Shown: in pieces, positions 33,478 to 42,434 of the stretch
How the letters are laid out: each line of letters starts with the position of its first letter
Position numbering within the stretch: position 1 is the stretch's first letter
DNA from: Thermoproteota archaeon
GTDB lineage: Archaea; Korarchaeota; Korarchaeia; Korarchaeales; Korarchaeaceae
Direction: 5' to 3'
Assembly: GCA_027491395.1 (NCBI GenBank)
Contig: JAOZFI010000006.1
Location: 1 to 64,000, forward strand
Length of the DNA stretch: 64,000 nucleotides
Notes under the pieces: model-generated
What the model was told of the DNA's origin: nothing
The model's input: only the letters and a program-made list of their open reading frames with translations
The model's database searches: none
Translations under genes and position numbers: made by a program

Positions 33478-33532
33478 ACCCACAAATTTATGGGTAAAAA
33501 TATAACCTTTGCCCCCCTAAATTTATGGGGGG
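33478..33532. promoter_or_regulatory. paired palindromes in the divergent promoter of zinc protein and DUF99 genes
   Basis: Two near-palindromes share the core AAATTTAT: ACCCACAAATTTATGGGT at 33478-33495 and CCCCCC-TAAATTTAT-GGGGGG at 33512-33532. The second overlaps the expected TATA box of the plus-strand gene at 33551; the first overlaps the transcription start of the minus-strand gene. They look like operator sites for a dimeric regulator. Confidence 0.45.
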
Positions 33533-33550
33533 CTGGAGGCGAGTGACCCG

Positions 33551-34105
33551 ATGAAGAGAGGGATCAGGATACTCGCCGTGGACGATGCACCCTTCAATAA
33601 ATGGTCGGATGAGAAAGCATTCCTCGTCGGACTTCTCTTCAGGGAGTTGACTCTTGAGGTGGCCTTGAGGGAGATCGTGAGCGTCGATGGCGATGACTCG
33701 ACCTCAGCCCTTGTCAGGATGGTGAGGCATCCAAAGGTAAGAGAGGAGGTGAAGGTGGTCTTCACTCACGGGACGACGTTCGCGGGCCTCAACCTGCTCG
33801 ATATGCGATCCTTCTATGAGGAGACCGGCGTGCCGGTGATAGCCGTCACCTCAAAGGAACCTACTGATGAGATAAGGGATGCGCTCCGGGCCGCAAAGCA
33901 GGAATGGAAGGACGAGATTCTAGAGAGGAACCCGCCCTATAAGGCGCTCGAGACCCCACATGGAACCTGCTACTACTCCCACCTTGGATTGGGAAGGGAT
34001 GAGGTTGAAGAGTTGCTGAGGAGGTACTCCATAGAGTCCAAGCTACCTGAGCAGCTTAGGGTGACTGACCTAGTAGCGAGGCTGCTCGAGGGCCTTGCCC
34101 CCTAA
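33551..34105 (+). CDS. DUF99 family protein
   Basis: This 184-residue archaeal protein of the DUF99 family is thought to have an RNase H/endonuclease V-like fold. Family motifs are LAVDDAPFNK at the N-terminus (conserved Asp pair), SVDGDDSTSALVRMV, FAGLNLLDMRSFYEETGVPV and the C-terminal HLGLGRDEVEELL. The biochemical role is unknown. The ATG at 33551 has a TATA-like TAAATTTATGG about 28 bases upstream. ValRS follows 55 bases downstream and may share the transcript. Confidence 0.85.
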   Translation: MKRGIRILAVDDAPFNKWSDEKAFLVGLLFRELTLEVALREIVSVDGDDSTSALVRMVRHPKVREEVKVVFTHGTTFAGLNLLDMRSFYEETGVPVIAVTSKEPTDEIRDALRAAKQEWKDEILERNPPYKALETPHGTCYYSHLGLGRDEVEELLRRYSIESKLPEQLRVTDLVARLLEGLAP

Positions 34106-34160
34106 ACTATTTATTGACGGAGGGGATCATCAGGAGAGCTGAAGGAAAGGAGGGATCCCT

Positions 34161-36494
34161 TTGTCTAGACGAGAGCCCCGACTCAAGGAAAAGCACTGGT
34201 CTCCCGATATGGAGCTCGAGATGCAGAAGGTGTGGGAGGAGGAGAATACTTATCGCTTCAATCCGAACTCTGGTAAGCCCCTCTTTTCCATAGATACACC
34301 ACCTCCCTACGCCAGCGGTAAGTGGCACATAGCTGCAGCCATCCATTATTCTCAGATCGACATGATCGCGAGGACCCAGAGGATGAAGGGTTACGAGGTC
34401 TACTTCCCCTTCGGAGTGGACAGGAACGGCCTCCCGGTGGAGGTGGAGACCGAGAAGAGGTACAAGATTAAGATGTTCGAGTACCCGAGAGAGGAGTTCC
34501 TCAGGCTGTGCAAGGAGTTCCTAGACGAGGCCGAGCAGGATATCCTCTCAATAGTCAGGAGATTGGGTATCAGCGCAGACACCAAGAACTACTTCCAGAC
34601 TGATAGCGAGCAGTGGAGAGCCGTGACTCAAGCCACCTTCATCGACGCCTGGAATAAGGGATATGTTTACGAGGACTACAGGCCGAACATATACTGCCCG
34701 AGGTGCAGGACCACACTAGCTGATGCGGAGGTCGAATACAAGGAGCTCCCCACCAAGCTCGTATACCTCAAGTTCAGGGTGGAGGGGAGTGAAGAGGAGG
34801 TAGTCGTGGCAACTACTAGGCCGGAGCTCCTCCCAGCATGTAAGGCGGTCATATACAATCCTGACGATGAGAGGTACAAATGGCTGAAGGGGAAGAGGGT
34901 GGTCACGCCCCTAGGGGACGCTATACCCATTATGGAGCACCCGTACGCTGACCCCAAATTCGGGACCGGCTTGGTGATGATATGCTCCTACGGTGACAAG
35001 ATGGATGTCCAGCTCTTCAGGGAGCTCGGTCTGGAGCCGAAGATAGTGGTCAATGAGGACGGCACCCTCAACGAGAGCGCGGGGGAGTATGCGGGCCTAA
35101 CTATACAGGAAGCAAGGAAGAGGATAATAGAGGAATTGGAGCGGAAGGGGCTCGTTGAGAAGGTCGAGACCATAATGCACAGGACTCCTGTGTGCTGGCG
35201 TTGCAAGACCCCTCTGGAAATAGTCCCGATGAGGGAGTACTATCTGAAGCAGGTAGATCTGGTTCCGGAACTCGAGGAATACCTTGATGTGGTGAGGTTC
35301 TATCCGGAGTGGGCATCCAACTACTGGAGGGACTGGTTGAAGTCCGTGAGTTCCGACTGGCCCATCTCTAGGAGGAGATACTACGCCACGGAGATACCGG
35401 TGTGGTACTGCAAGAGCTGCGGAAAGCCCGTGTTACCACCTCCCGGTAAGTACTACCGGCCCTGGAAGGAGGACCCCCCCTACGACAGGTGCCCGCACTG
35501 CGGTTCGACGGCTGGCTTCGAGGGAGAGAGGAGGGTCTTCGACACATGGATGGACTCCTCCATCTCGCCCTTGGTCTACAACGGATTCGGTTGGGACGAC
35601 AAGCTCTTCGGTAAGCTGGGATCGAGCGATCTAAGACCTCAGGGCAAGGACATAGTGAGGACTTGGCTCCACTACACTTTCCTGAGGGTGCATCAGGTGC
35701 TAGGGAAGCCGGCCTTCAAGCACGTCTGGATATCGGGGATGGGGCTAGATGCGAAGGGCAGGGCGATGCACAAGAGCTTGGGTAACATAATATACCCGTG
35801 GCCCCTGTTCAAGAAGTATGGAGCCGATGCTGTGAGATTCTTCGGTGCGGCGGAGGCGCATCACGGCTCAGACTTCAGGATATCTGAGAGGAAGATAGAG
35901 GGGGCCTACAAATTCCTGCAGAAACTGTGGAACGTAGCCAGATTCATCTCACAATTCGAGGAACCTGAGGAGATGCCTGAGTTGGAACCCACTGATCTCT
36001 GGATACTGGGAGAGCTGAACGGGTCTATAAGGAGAGCTCTATCAGGGTATGAGAGGTTCGACTTCTTCGATCCGGCTAACGAGGTCAGGATATTCGTCTG
36101 GGATGTGTTCGCCCCGCACTACATAGAGCTCGTCAAGGGAAGGGCCTACGGTGATGGTGTGGGTGAAGGGAAGTCGGTGGCCGCGAGGTGGACCCTCCAC
36201 TACGTCTTGAAGGCCGTGCTTAGATTAGCGGCCCCCGTCATCCCCCACATCACTGACTACATATGGAGGAGCATCTATGGGGGAACGGTCCACAGGGAGC
36301 TCTTCCCTGAGGTGAGGGAGGAGTGGGACACTGAGTACTTGGAGATCGGGAGTAGGTTAATGGAATTCAACAGCCTGGTATGGAAGACCAAGAAGGAGAG
36401 GGGCATGAGGATGAAGGATCCAATAGAGATGGAGATCCCTATAGAACTTAAGCCGTTCGAAGAAGATCTGAGAAGCCTTCACAACATAAAGTAA
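34161..36494 (+). CDS. valS: valyl-tRNA synthetase
   Basis: This 777-residue class I synthetase has the N-terminal PPPYASGKWHIAAAIHYSQ, with the HIGH region in a degenerate form (KWHIA), and the signature KMSKS loop as AMHKSLGN, a variant seen in archaeal ValRS. The editing (CP1) domain and two CxxC pairs (IYCPRCRTTL, PVCWRCK) are present, along with a further Zn-like YCKSCGKP ... CPHCG insert. The C-terminal anticodon-binding helical domain is short. The TTG start is supported by GGAGG at 34148-34152 and lack of an ATG nearby. The 3' end lies five bases before the tRNA-Ser gene on the other strand. Confidence 0.93.
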   Translation: MSRREPRLKEKHWSPDMELEMQKVWEEENTYRFNPNSGKPLFSIDTPPPYASGKWHIAAAIHYSQIDMIARTQRMKGYEVYFPFGVDRNGLPVEVETEKRYKIKMFEYPREEFLRLCKEFLDEAEQDILSIVRRLGISADTKNYFQTDSEQWRAVTQATFIDAWNKGYVYEDYRPNIYCPRCRTTLADAEVEYKELPTKLVYLKFRVEGSEEEVVVATTRPELLPACKAVIYNPDDERYKWLKGKRVVTPLGDAIPIMEHPYADPKFGTGLVMICSYGDKMDVQLFRELGLEPKIVVNEDGTLNESAGEYAGLTIQEARKRIIEELERKGLVEKVETIMHRTPVCWRCKTPLEIVPMREYYLKQVDLVPELEEYLDVVRFYPEWASNYWRDWLKSVSSDWPISRRRYYATEIPVWYCKSCGKPVLPPPGKYYRPWKEDPPYDRCPHCGSTAGFEGERRVFDTWMDSSISPLVYNGFGWDDKLFGKLGSSDLRPQGKDIVRTWLHYTFLRVHQVLGKPAFKHVWISGMGLDAKGRAMHKSLGNIIYPWPLFKKYGADAVRFFGAAEAHHGSDFRISERKIEGAYKFLQKLWNVARFISQFEEPEEMPELEPTDLWILGELNGSIRRALSGYERFDFFDPANEVRIFVWDVFAPHYIELVKGRAYGDGVGEGKSVAARWTLHYVLKAVLRLAAPVIPHITDYIWRSIYGGTVHRELFPEVREEWDTEYLEIGSRLMEFNSLVWKTKKERGMRMKDPIEMEIPIELKPFEEDLRSLHNIK

Positions 36495-36498
36495 GTGG

Positions 36499-36605
36499 CG
36501 CCGGGGGTGGGATTCGAACCCACGAGGCCCGTGAGGGCCACCGGATCTCGAGTCCGGCCCCTTGCTTCGCCGGGCGCTTGGGCCCTCTGGCTAGGGTACC
36601 CCGGC
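36499..36605 (-). tRNA. tRNA-Ser (CGA), with long D-loop insertion
   Basis: Acceptor GCCGGGG/CCCCGGC, D-stem CCCT/AGGG, anticodon arm CCGGA CTCGAGA TCCGG with CGA, long variable arm TGGCCCTCACGGGCC, T-arm with TTCGAAT, discriminator G, and encoded CCA at 36496-36498. The D-loop is about 30 bases, roughly 20 more than usual, and contains a hairpin-forming GGGCCCAAGCGCCC. It is probably a small intron at a non-canonical position, to be removed by the splicing endonuclease. Confidence 0.9.
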
Positions 36606-36660
36606 TCTACCCCGCCACTTCCTCTCTGGTCTCTGGGGCTATAAATGTTGGGGTGGTAAG

Positions 36661-37419
36661 ATGGACGCTGCCATCGTCTTGGGGACAGCTGGATCAGGTA
36701 AGACTACCTTCACTGCGAGTTACTCCGAATGGTTGAGGAGAAGATTCATGCCACTCCGAAGTTGCACAGCCAACTTGGATCCTGGAGTGCTGAGCCTGCC
36801 CTACAAACCCGATTATGATGTTAGAGAGCTGGTCAGCGTGCAGGATATAATGGAAAGAGAAGGATTGGGCCCCAACGGCGCTCTGGTGAGGGCTGCGGAG
36901 ATCATGGTGGCTAAAATGGATGAGATAGTCGAATCCCTATGCTCTCTCAGCTGCGATCATCTGGTGATAGACACCCCAGGGCAGATGGAGATCTTCGCCT
37001 TCAGGCCCTTGGGGAGAGTGCTGTGTGAGAAACTCTCCTCATGCCTTAATCTGGCTGCCGTCTTTTTAGGAGATCACGAACCGGGAAGGGAACTGGAGGA
37101 TGTCGTTACCTCTGCCCTGCTTGCCAAGATACTAGAACTGAAGCTCGGAGTGACTGTGATCCCCCTGCTCAACAAGATGGATATCTGGTGGGGCGAGGGG
37201 ATCGAGGAGGTATGGGGGAGAGTGCTGAGGGGGGAGGTGGATGGGCTCGATACTGGCGAGGGTACCCTATCTGATGCATTGTTGGAGCTAGTGAGGGCCG
37301 TCTCCACCTTCAAATCACCGGTCAGGGTGGTGGCCATCTCAGCTAAGGAGGGAACCAACTACCAGGAGGTTTTCGATCTTCTAAGCGAGGTGTGGTGCTC
37401 CTGCGGAGATATGACTTGA
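36661..37419 (+). CDS. GPN-loop GTPase
   Basis: In this 252-residue protein the P-loop is GTAGSGKTTF at the N-terminus, the family-specific GPN tripeptide is in GLGPNGALVRAA, the G3-like motif is DTPGQMEIFAF, and NKMD provides guanine specificity. GPN GTPases form dimers; in eukaryotes they are needed for RNA polymerase II assembly, and the archaeal role is not established. The gene overlaps the DUF429-like gene by 28 bases and leads into the PolD small-subunit gene. Confidence 0.92.
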   Translation: MDAAIVLGTAGSGKTTFTASYSEWLRRRFMPLRSCTANLDPGVLSLPYKPDYDVRELVSVQDIMEREGLGPNGALVRAAEIMVAKMDEIVESLCSLSCDHLVIDTPGQMEIFAFRPLGRVLCEKLSSCLNLAAVFLGDHEPGRELEDVVTSALLAKILELKLGVTVIPLLNKMDIWWGEGIEEVWGRVLRGEVDGLDTGEGTLSDALLELVRAVSTFKSPVRVVAISAKEGTNYQEVFDLLSEVWCSCGDMT

Positions 37420-37961
37420 TCGGCATTGACCTAGCCGTTAAGAAACCCTCCTCCCTAGCGGGTTACTCAAAAGGGAGGGGGATAGAGATATGGAGAATGG
37501 CCCATCATGAGCTGTTAGAGGGGGAATTAGAGACCGAGCTCGTCGTTATAGATGCGCCCCTCTCCCTTCCCAAGGAGGGTGCCTTCAGGGACTTCGAAAG
37601 GAAGGTATTATTGAGAGGATACAGGCTCCTACCTATAAAGAGGGGACCGATGAGAGAGCTAGCGATCATAGGATCACAGCTGAAGCTTAAATTGGAGAGT
37701 AAAGGGGTTAAAGTGTTAGAGACTCATCCATCATCAGCCCTGAAGGCGATCGGAATAACTAGGCATCAAGTGGTCTCCCTCCTGTCGAAGATGGGCTTCA
37801 TCCCGAGCCCACCTAAGAGTGAAGATGATGAGGATGCCCTGATATGTCTGTTAGTAGGTATGCTCTACCTGAAGGGAGGAGTAGAGATCTATGAGGGCGA
37901 GGAGGGGTTGATGGTCTTGCCCAAGCCGGGATTGAGGTTCAGGGATTTGGATCTCACTTGA
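37392..37961 (+). CDS. DUF429-like RNase H-fold protein
   Basis: This 189-residue protein has LIGIDLAVKKPSSLAGY, an Asp-bearing first strand as in RNase H-like folds, then VVIDAPLSLPKEGAFR, LETHPSSALKAIGI and a C-terminal DDEDALICLLVGMLY, all with the spacing of DUF429 proteins, whose function is unknown. It overlaps the GPN gene by 28 bases and ends 49 bases before PolD DP1. The GTG start is set by the overlap. Possibly a nuclease. Confidence 0.7.
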   Translation: MVLLRRYDLIGIDLAVKKPSSLAGYSKGRGIEIWRMAHHELLEGELETELVVIDAPLSLPKEGAFRDFERKVLLRGYRLLPIKRGPMRELAIIGSQLKLKLESKGVKVLETHPSSALKAIGITRHQVVSLLSKMGFIPSPPKSEDDEDALICLLVGMLYLKGGVEIYEGEEGLMVLPKPGLRFRDLDLT

Positions 37962-38010
37962 AGGAATTGAGATCACCTTTTTAGTAGCGATGGGGGGTAA
38001 CTGACATTAG

Positions 38011-39447
38011 ATGGCACAGCAAGTGGAGATCGTCAGGAAGTTCTTGGGTAGAGGCTATAACATATCACCGGAGGCTTTGGCCCTCTTAATGGAGCAAGAC
38101 ATTGGGGAGGTAGACTCCTTACTTGATTCTATTCCTGATAAACCCGTAATAGAGTTACATGACTTGGAAGAAGCATTAAGGAGGATGAGGAGACGCGTAG
38201 AGAGGCAAACCTCCTATGCTACTGGAGAGGTCTTGGAAGGGGTGAGTATCGTCAAGTCCCCTACAAATTTGGGGGTAAAGGGAAGCCCAGAGGAATTCGT
38301 GGAACTTATGAGGAAGAGGTTTCAGTTCTTGAAATCTGTTCTCATGAGTAAGAACGGGATAGATCCCATCCCCATATCCAATCTCCTGAATTCGACGTCC
38401 AGGAATGGAGATAGAGTGCTCGTGGTCGGGATGGTTTTGGAGAAAAGAGTGCTGAGGGACTTCTCCATAAGGATGGAGATAGATGATGAGACCGGGTCGA
38501 TCCCCGTCGTATTCAAGAAGGGCAGTAGATACTGGGATAAAGCCGATAAGATTCCTGTAGATAGCGTGATAGCTGTCAAGGGAACCTTCGTCAATGGGAA
38601 ACTTTACGCTGATACTTTCAGGATCCCGGATCTCAATGGCGAGCTGGTGAGGCCGGGCTCGGCATCTGGGAGAGTTGCCTTGGTAAGCGACATCCACATG
38701 GGAAGTAAATACTTCAACGAGGAGGCCTTTGGGAGGTTCGTGAGGTGGTTGAACAGCGACCAAGCAAGAGATGTGAAGTATTTGGTGATCTGCGGCGATT
38801 TGGTTGATGGTATTGGCGTCTACCCCAATCAGGAGGAGGAGTTGAAGATATCGGATGTATACAAGCAGTTCCAACTGGCATCAGGGTTCTTGGAGAGGAT
38901 CCCCAAGGACATCAAAGTAGTCTATATACCTGGTAATCACGAGCCGGTCAGGCAGGCAGAGCCCCAGCCAGTCGTCCCAGAGGAGTATTTGGATCCTCTG
39001 TTGGAGGTTAGACCTGATCTCATACCCCTTCCCAATCCGACGATGATAGGTATAGGCGATATACGCATTCTGGTCTACCACGGACGAAGTCTGAATGCCA
39101 TCTTCAAACACATACCTGGTTTGCAGCCCATAAGGCCCGAGTCCGTCGTTGAGGCCATGAAATGGATCCTCAGATTAAGGCACTTAGCTCCCATCTATGG
39201 GGAACACCCGATAGCTCCAGAGAGTGAGGACTGGCTCTTAGTGGATCAGATTCCCCATGTTCTCCACGTCGGTCACATCCATGTGTATGGAGTGGGGGAG
39301 TACAATGGGGTGAAGATTGTCAACTCGGGGACTTTTGAGAATGAGACTCCATACATAAAGAGTTTGGGAATCGAAGTAACTGTGGGGAAAGCCCCGATAC
39401 TAAATCTAAAGAGTATGGAAATCGAAGTGAAGGATTTCTCCTCATAG
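38011..39447 (+). CDS. DNA polymerase D small subunit (DP1), 3'-5' exonuclease
   Basis: This 478-residue proofreading subunit of family D polymerase has an OB-fold in the middle (RVLVVGMVLEKRVLRDFSIR), and the calcineurin-like phosphoesterase domain has all metal motifs: VSDIHMGSKYF, ICGDLVDGIG, VYIPGNHEP, VLHVGHIHVYG. It is shorter than euryarchaeal DP1 because the N-terminal disordered region is small. PolD is absent from Crenarchaeota, so this supports a lineage such as Korarchaeota. The DP2 large subunit is not in the window. It converges with cdc6 three bases downstream. Confidence 0.95.
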   Translation: MAQQVEIVRKFLGRGYNISPEALALLMEQDIGEVDSLLDSIPDKPVIELHDLEEALRRMRRRVERQTSYATGEVLEGVSIVKSPTNLGVKGSPEEFVELMRKRFQFLKSVLMSKNGIDPIPISNLLNSTSRNGDRVLVVGMVLEKRVLRDFSIRMEIDDETGSIPVVFKKGSRYWDKADKIPVDSVIAVKGTFVNGKLYADTFRIPDLNGELVRPGSASGRVALVSDIHMGSKYFNEEAFGRFVRWLNSDQARDVKYLVICGDLVDGIGVYPNQEEELKISDVYKQFQLASGFLERIPKDIKVVYIPGNHEPVRQAEPQPVVPEEYLDPLLEVRPDLIPLPNPTMIGIGDIRILVYHGRSLNAIFKHIPGLQPIRPESVVEAMKWILRLRHLAPIYGEHPIAPESEDWLLVDQIPHVLHVGHIHVYGVGEYNGVKIVNSGTFENETPYIKSLGIEVTVGKAPILNLKSMEIEVKDFSS

Positions 39448-39450
39448 CCG

Positions 39451-40635
39451 TTACCTTATGCCCATCTGGGCTAAGAGGTTTCTCATCTGCCTGAGGGGCA
39501 GAGCCATCTTCTTCACCACTTTGGTGTTCCCCCTAGCCCCCCCGTACTGCATCTCTATCTCTATGAGACCTTGCGACTCCAGCTCCCTCAATATGCCTGA
39601 GACCCTCCTCATAGTCAGTGGTTTCACCCCGTACAGGCTGGCTCTCTGCTCGTATGCCCGGTAGATGGTACCAGTTCCAGCCCTGACCACCGGTCGTTCG
39701 AGCACATCGGCAATGGCTGCTAGTATGAGCCTATGGTGGAGAGGTAGAGTCCTGACAGTTATTGACACCTCTTCCTCATTGACTGTGTCTACCGCCATGA
39801 TAGCATGCTCCTTCGTCAGCTTCTCAGCTCTCTCGTTCTCCGCTAGCTCGGCAGCCATCCTCAGAATGTCTATAGCCCTCCTGGCATCACCAGACTCCTG
39901 AGCCACCCTGCTAGCTATGTACTGTAGGGCCTCGTCCTCCCAAGTGCCGACCTTAAGCCCCAGATCCGCCCTCTGCCTGAGTATCTGATACAGCTGGGGA
40001 TGATTGTAGGGTGGGAACTGCAACCTGTTTGGTTCAAAGCTGCTCCTCTCTCTAGGATCAAGCCTCTCAAGGAAGTCCATTGTGTTGCTAATAACCACCA
40101 AGCTTATGCTCAACTCCTCAGGGAGGTCGTAGTTCAACCTAGTGAGGGCATAAAGCAGCCTCCCTCCATCCCTCTTAACCAACAAATCTACTTCGTCGAG
40201 AACTATCACCAGCCTAGAGTTTGAGGTCATGTAGGCATCGACGAATTTATCCCAGAGGACATCGAAGGGGTAGCCTGATGGTGGAACTAGGACTCCCAAG
40301 GACCGATTCAATTGATAAAGGACTCTATAGGCTGTGGTGGCTTGGCTGCAGTTCACATATGCGAATTTAGCCCTGAGATTCGGATACTCGTTCCTGTACT
40401 TCTTGATCACATGTTTCACTACGGCTGTTTTACCCGTACCGGGCTTCCCAATGAAAGCCACATCGCTTGGAGGCTGATCCACGAGTAGATCTGAGAGTAT
40501 CCTCGAGAATTGGAATATCTGCTCCTCCCTACCGGGCAAGGTATCAGGGATATAAGAGTCCCGGAGAACCCGCTTATCTTTAATTATGGTGTAGGACATG
40601 TAAGAGGTATCGATAAACGCCTCATCCAACGGCAT
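39451..40635 (-). CDS. cdc6: Orc1/Cdc6 replication initiator
   Basis: This 394-residue AAA+ origin-binding protein has Walker A GKPGTGKTAVVKHV, Walker B VIVLDEVDLL, sensor 1 VVISNTMDF and sensor 2 around SGDARRAIDILRMA. The C-terminal winged helix (LPLHHRLILAAIADVL, RRVSGILRELESQGLI) recognises origin repeats. It sits beside DP1 as in Pyrococcus and other archaea, and the non-coding region upstream contains candidate origin repeats (40636-40915). Confidence 0.96.
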   Translation of the reverse strand: MPLDEAFIDTSYMSYTIIKDKRVLRDSYIPDTLPGREEQIFQFSRILSDLLVDQPPSDVAFIGKPGTGKTAVVKHVIKKYRNEYPNLRAKFAYVNCSQATTAYRVLYQLNRSLGVLVPPSGYPFDVLWDKFVDAYMTSNSRLVIVLDEVDLLVKRDGGRLLYALTRLNYDLPEELSISLVVISNTMDFLERLDPRERSSFEPNRLQFPPYNHPQLYQILRQRADLGLKVGTWEDEALQYIASRVAQESGDARRAIDILRMAAELAENERAEKLTKEHAIMAVDTVNEEEVSITVRTLPLHHRLILAAIADVLERPVVRAGTGTIYRAYEQRASLYGVKPLTMRRVSGILRELESQGLIEIEMQYGGARGNTKVVKKMALPLRQMRNLLAQMGIR

Positions 40636-40915
40636 CCGATCACTTCCCCTCCGCCCGGACCTGAATAAGTTGTATTGCCTCTGGAGGATTTAAAGTTGGT
40701 GCCTTTTTAAAGGGAAAAGGTTCTAATGATAAGATGATAAGTTTCAGGTGATATAGCCTTATTATAATTAAGTGCGCAACATTTCCATTCCATCAACTCC
40801 GTAGGGAGTCTCCCCTATGGTTCAATTCCTTCAACTCCACGGGGCGTGTGATGGACCGGAAGTATAGTTATTTCAGGTCTGCAGCTCTAGTATTGGAACG
40901 GAAGGAGTTGAAACT
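40636..40915. other. candidate replication origin (oriC) upstream of cdc6
   Basis: This non-coding stretch next to cdc6 has an A+T-rich core (about 40735-40775) that could unwind. TCAACTCC occurs at 40793-40800 and 40831-40838, each followed by a short G run (GTAGGG, ACGGGG), and inverted as GGAGTTGA at 40904-40911; TTCAATTCC abuts TTCAACTCC in tandem at 40821-40838. The core-plus-G-run layout is reminiscent of archaeal ORB elements, although the sequence is not the textbook consensus. The last copy overlaps the end of ecfT. Confidence 0.5.
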
Positions 40916-41654
40916 GTGGCGTGAGTGTCCCCACCATTAGCCCTACGGTGATCACAATTATGGCATAGACTAGAAGGATCCAATCCCCCCTACCATAATC
41001 ATAGACTACATAGTTACTCCTCTTCTCTGTAGCCCCAAAGGCCTTAGTCTCTAAGGCCTCTGCCAGTTGATGACCTCTCCTTATCGCTATTATTATCATC
41101 GGGATCAATATGGGGATCAGCCTCCTTACCTTCTCCAAGAAGCTCCCCCTCTCCAGTTCATAACCTCTGCTAACTTGAGATGTGATGATCATTACCACAT
41201 CATCCGCCAAAACGGGTATGAACCTTAGGGCTATCACGAAGGAGAAGGTTATCTGAAGGGGGACTTTGAGCTTGGTCAGGAGGTCCCCTATCTCAGCCGG
41301 GCTAGTGCCTGTCATGAATATTGCCGAGGCTATTATCATGCTTACTAGCCTCAGCACCATCGCGAGGCTGAACTCCAGACTATGGGTAGTGAGGTAGTTT
41401 AGCACCACCAATACTACGATGAATAGGAGAGATGCCTTGAGGGACCTCTTCACCCTTCTCTCAGATCTTGATAGGATTATTAGTGGTGTTTGAGCCATGA
41501 GGGAGAATATCTGCATTAGGAGCGAGGCGCTGATGAGAGGAAGGGCTATGAATGAGGCGAAGAGTATGAGTTTCGTGAGGGGATTGAGCTTGGAGTATGA
41601 TGTTTCCCCCACCTGAGTCCTGAAAATCTCCACCATTCCCATAGGATCGAGCAC
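40887..41654 (-). CDS. ECF transporter transmembrane component (EcfT/CbiQ-like)
   Basis: This 255-residue T-component of an energy-coupling factor vitamin or metal uptake system has about five membrane helices. The C-terminal part has the coupling helices, VSRGYELERGSFLEKV and GHQLAEALETKAFGA, which match the conserved Ala-Arg-Gly and EALE-type motifs that contact the ATPases. It starts immediately after the second EcfA gene, making an A-A-T operon. The substrate-binding S-component is not nearby, so this may be a shared (group II) module. Confidence 0.9.
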   Translation of the reverse strand: MLDPMGMVEIFRTQVGETSYSKLNPLTKLILFASFIALPLISASLLMQIFSLMAQTPLIILSRSERRVKRSLKASLLFIVVLVVLNYLTTHSLEFSLAMVLRLVSMIIASAIFMTGTSPAEIGDLLTKLKVPLQITFSFVIALRFIPVLADDVVMIITSQVSRGYELERGSFLEKVRRLIPILIPMIIIAIRRGHQLAEALETKAFGATEKRSNYVVYDYGRGDWILLVYAIIVITVGLMVGTLTPQFQLLPFQY

Positions 41655-42434
41655 TCAACCCACCTCCAGCAGAGAATCTACTATGTATCTGTATGGGGGT
41701 ATGAGGCCATTAGTAGCGAGATTCCTTATATCCGAGAAGATCTTCCTAGGGTCTCCTCCACCGATCACAACCCCGTAGCGAAGCACAAATACCAAATCAG
41801 GGCCGAGATCGTCCAACCACTCCAAGTCGTGGGTGACGATCACGACACCCTTACCCTCCCCCTTCATCCTTTTGAATATCTCCAATAAGGACTCCTTTGA
41901 GAGACTATCCTGTCCTATTGTGGGCTCATCTACCGCCAAGAACTCCGGCTTCATAGACAGGACGCACGCTATCGAGAGTCTCTTCATCTCACCACCGCTT
42001 AGTGACCAAGGACTCCTCTCTCTCAACTCCCAAAGGCCTACTTCCTCCAACGCCCACTTAACAGACTCTCTAATTTCTTCAGGGTCCATACCTATCGATT
42101 TAGGGCCGAAAGATACCTCTTCATATACGGTCTCGGAGAAGAACATATGCTCCGGGTTCTGGAAGACCAACCCAACTTTCTTGGACAGCTGAGCGACGCT
42201 GGCCTCTCTCGTGTCCACTCCATCCACGAGGACCCTCCCCTTCATCTCCCCCCTGTAGAAATGCGGTATCAATCCGTTCAAGAGCCTCAAGAGGGTCGAC
42301 TTGCCAGAGCCGTTCGGACCCACGATACCGTAGATCTTGCCCCTCTCTAGCTCTAGGCTGACATCTCTGAGGGCATTTATCCCACTTCCCTCGTACTTGA
42401 ACGTTACCTCTTCAACTTCGATCAATCCTAACAC
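41655..42434 (-). CDS. ECF transporter ATPase (EcfA, second copy)
   Basis: In this 259-residue ATPase, Walker A is GPNGSGKSTLLRLLNGLI, the signature is WSLSGGEMKRLSIA, Walker B FLAVDEPTIG, and the H-loop TH. The N-terminal half shares a 162-base nearly identical block with the neighbouring EcfA gene. With the other ATPase it forms the EcfAA' heterodimer that powers S-components through EcfT. It overlaps the upstream ecfA by 23 bases. Confidence 0.92.
   Translation of the reverse strand: MLGLIEVEEVTFKYEGSGINALRDVSLELERGKIYGIVGPNGSGKSTLLRLLNGLIPHFYRGEMKGRVLVDGVDTREASVAQLSKKVGLVFQNPEHMFFSETVYEEVSFGPKSIGMDPEEIRESVKWALEEVGLWELRERSPWSLSGGEMKRLSIACVLSMKPEFLAVDEPTIGQDSLSKESLLEIFKRMKGEGKGVVIVTHDLEWLDDLGPDLVFVLRYGVVIGGGDPRKIFSDIRNLATNGLIPPYRYIVDSLLEVG

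Noticed and set aside
40785-40915. Repeats resembling a CRISPR array near cdc6
   Set aside because: Only three short cores, with unequal spacing and one inverted; no spacers of uniform length.
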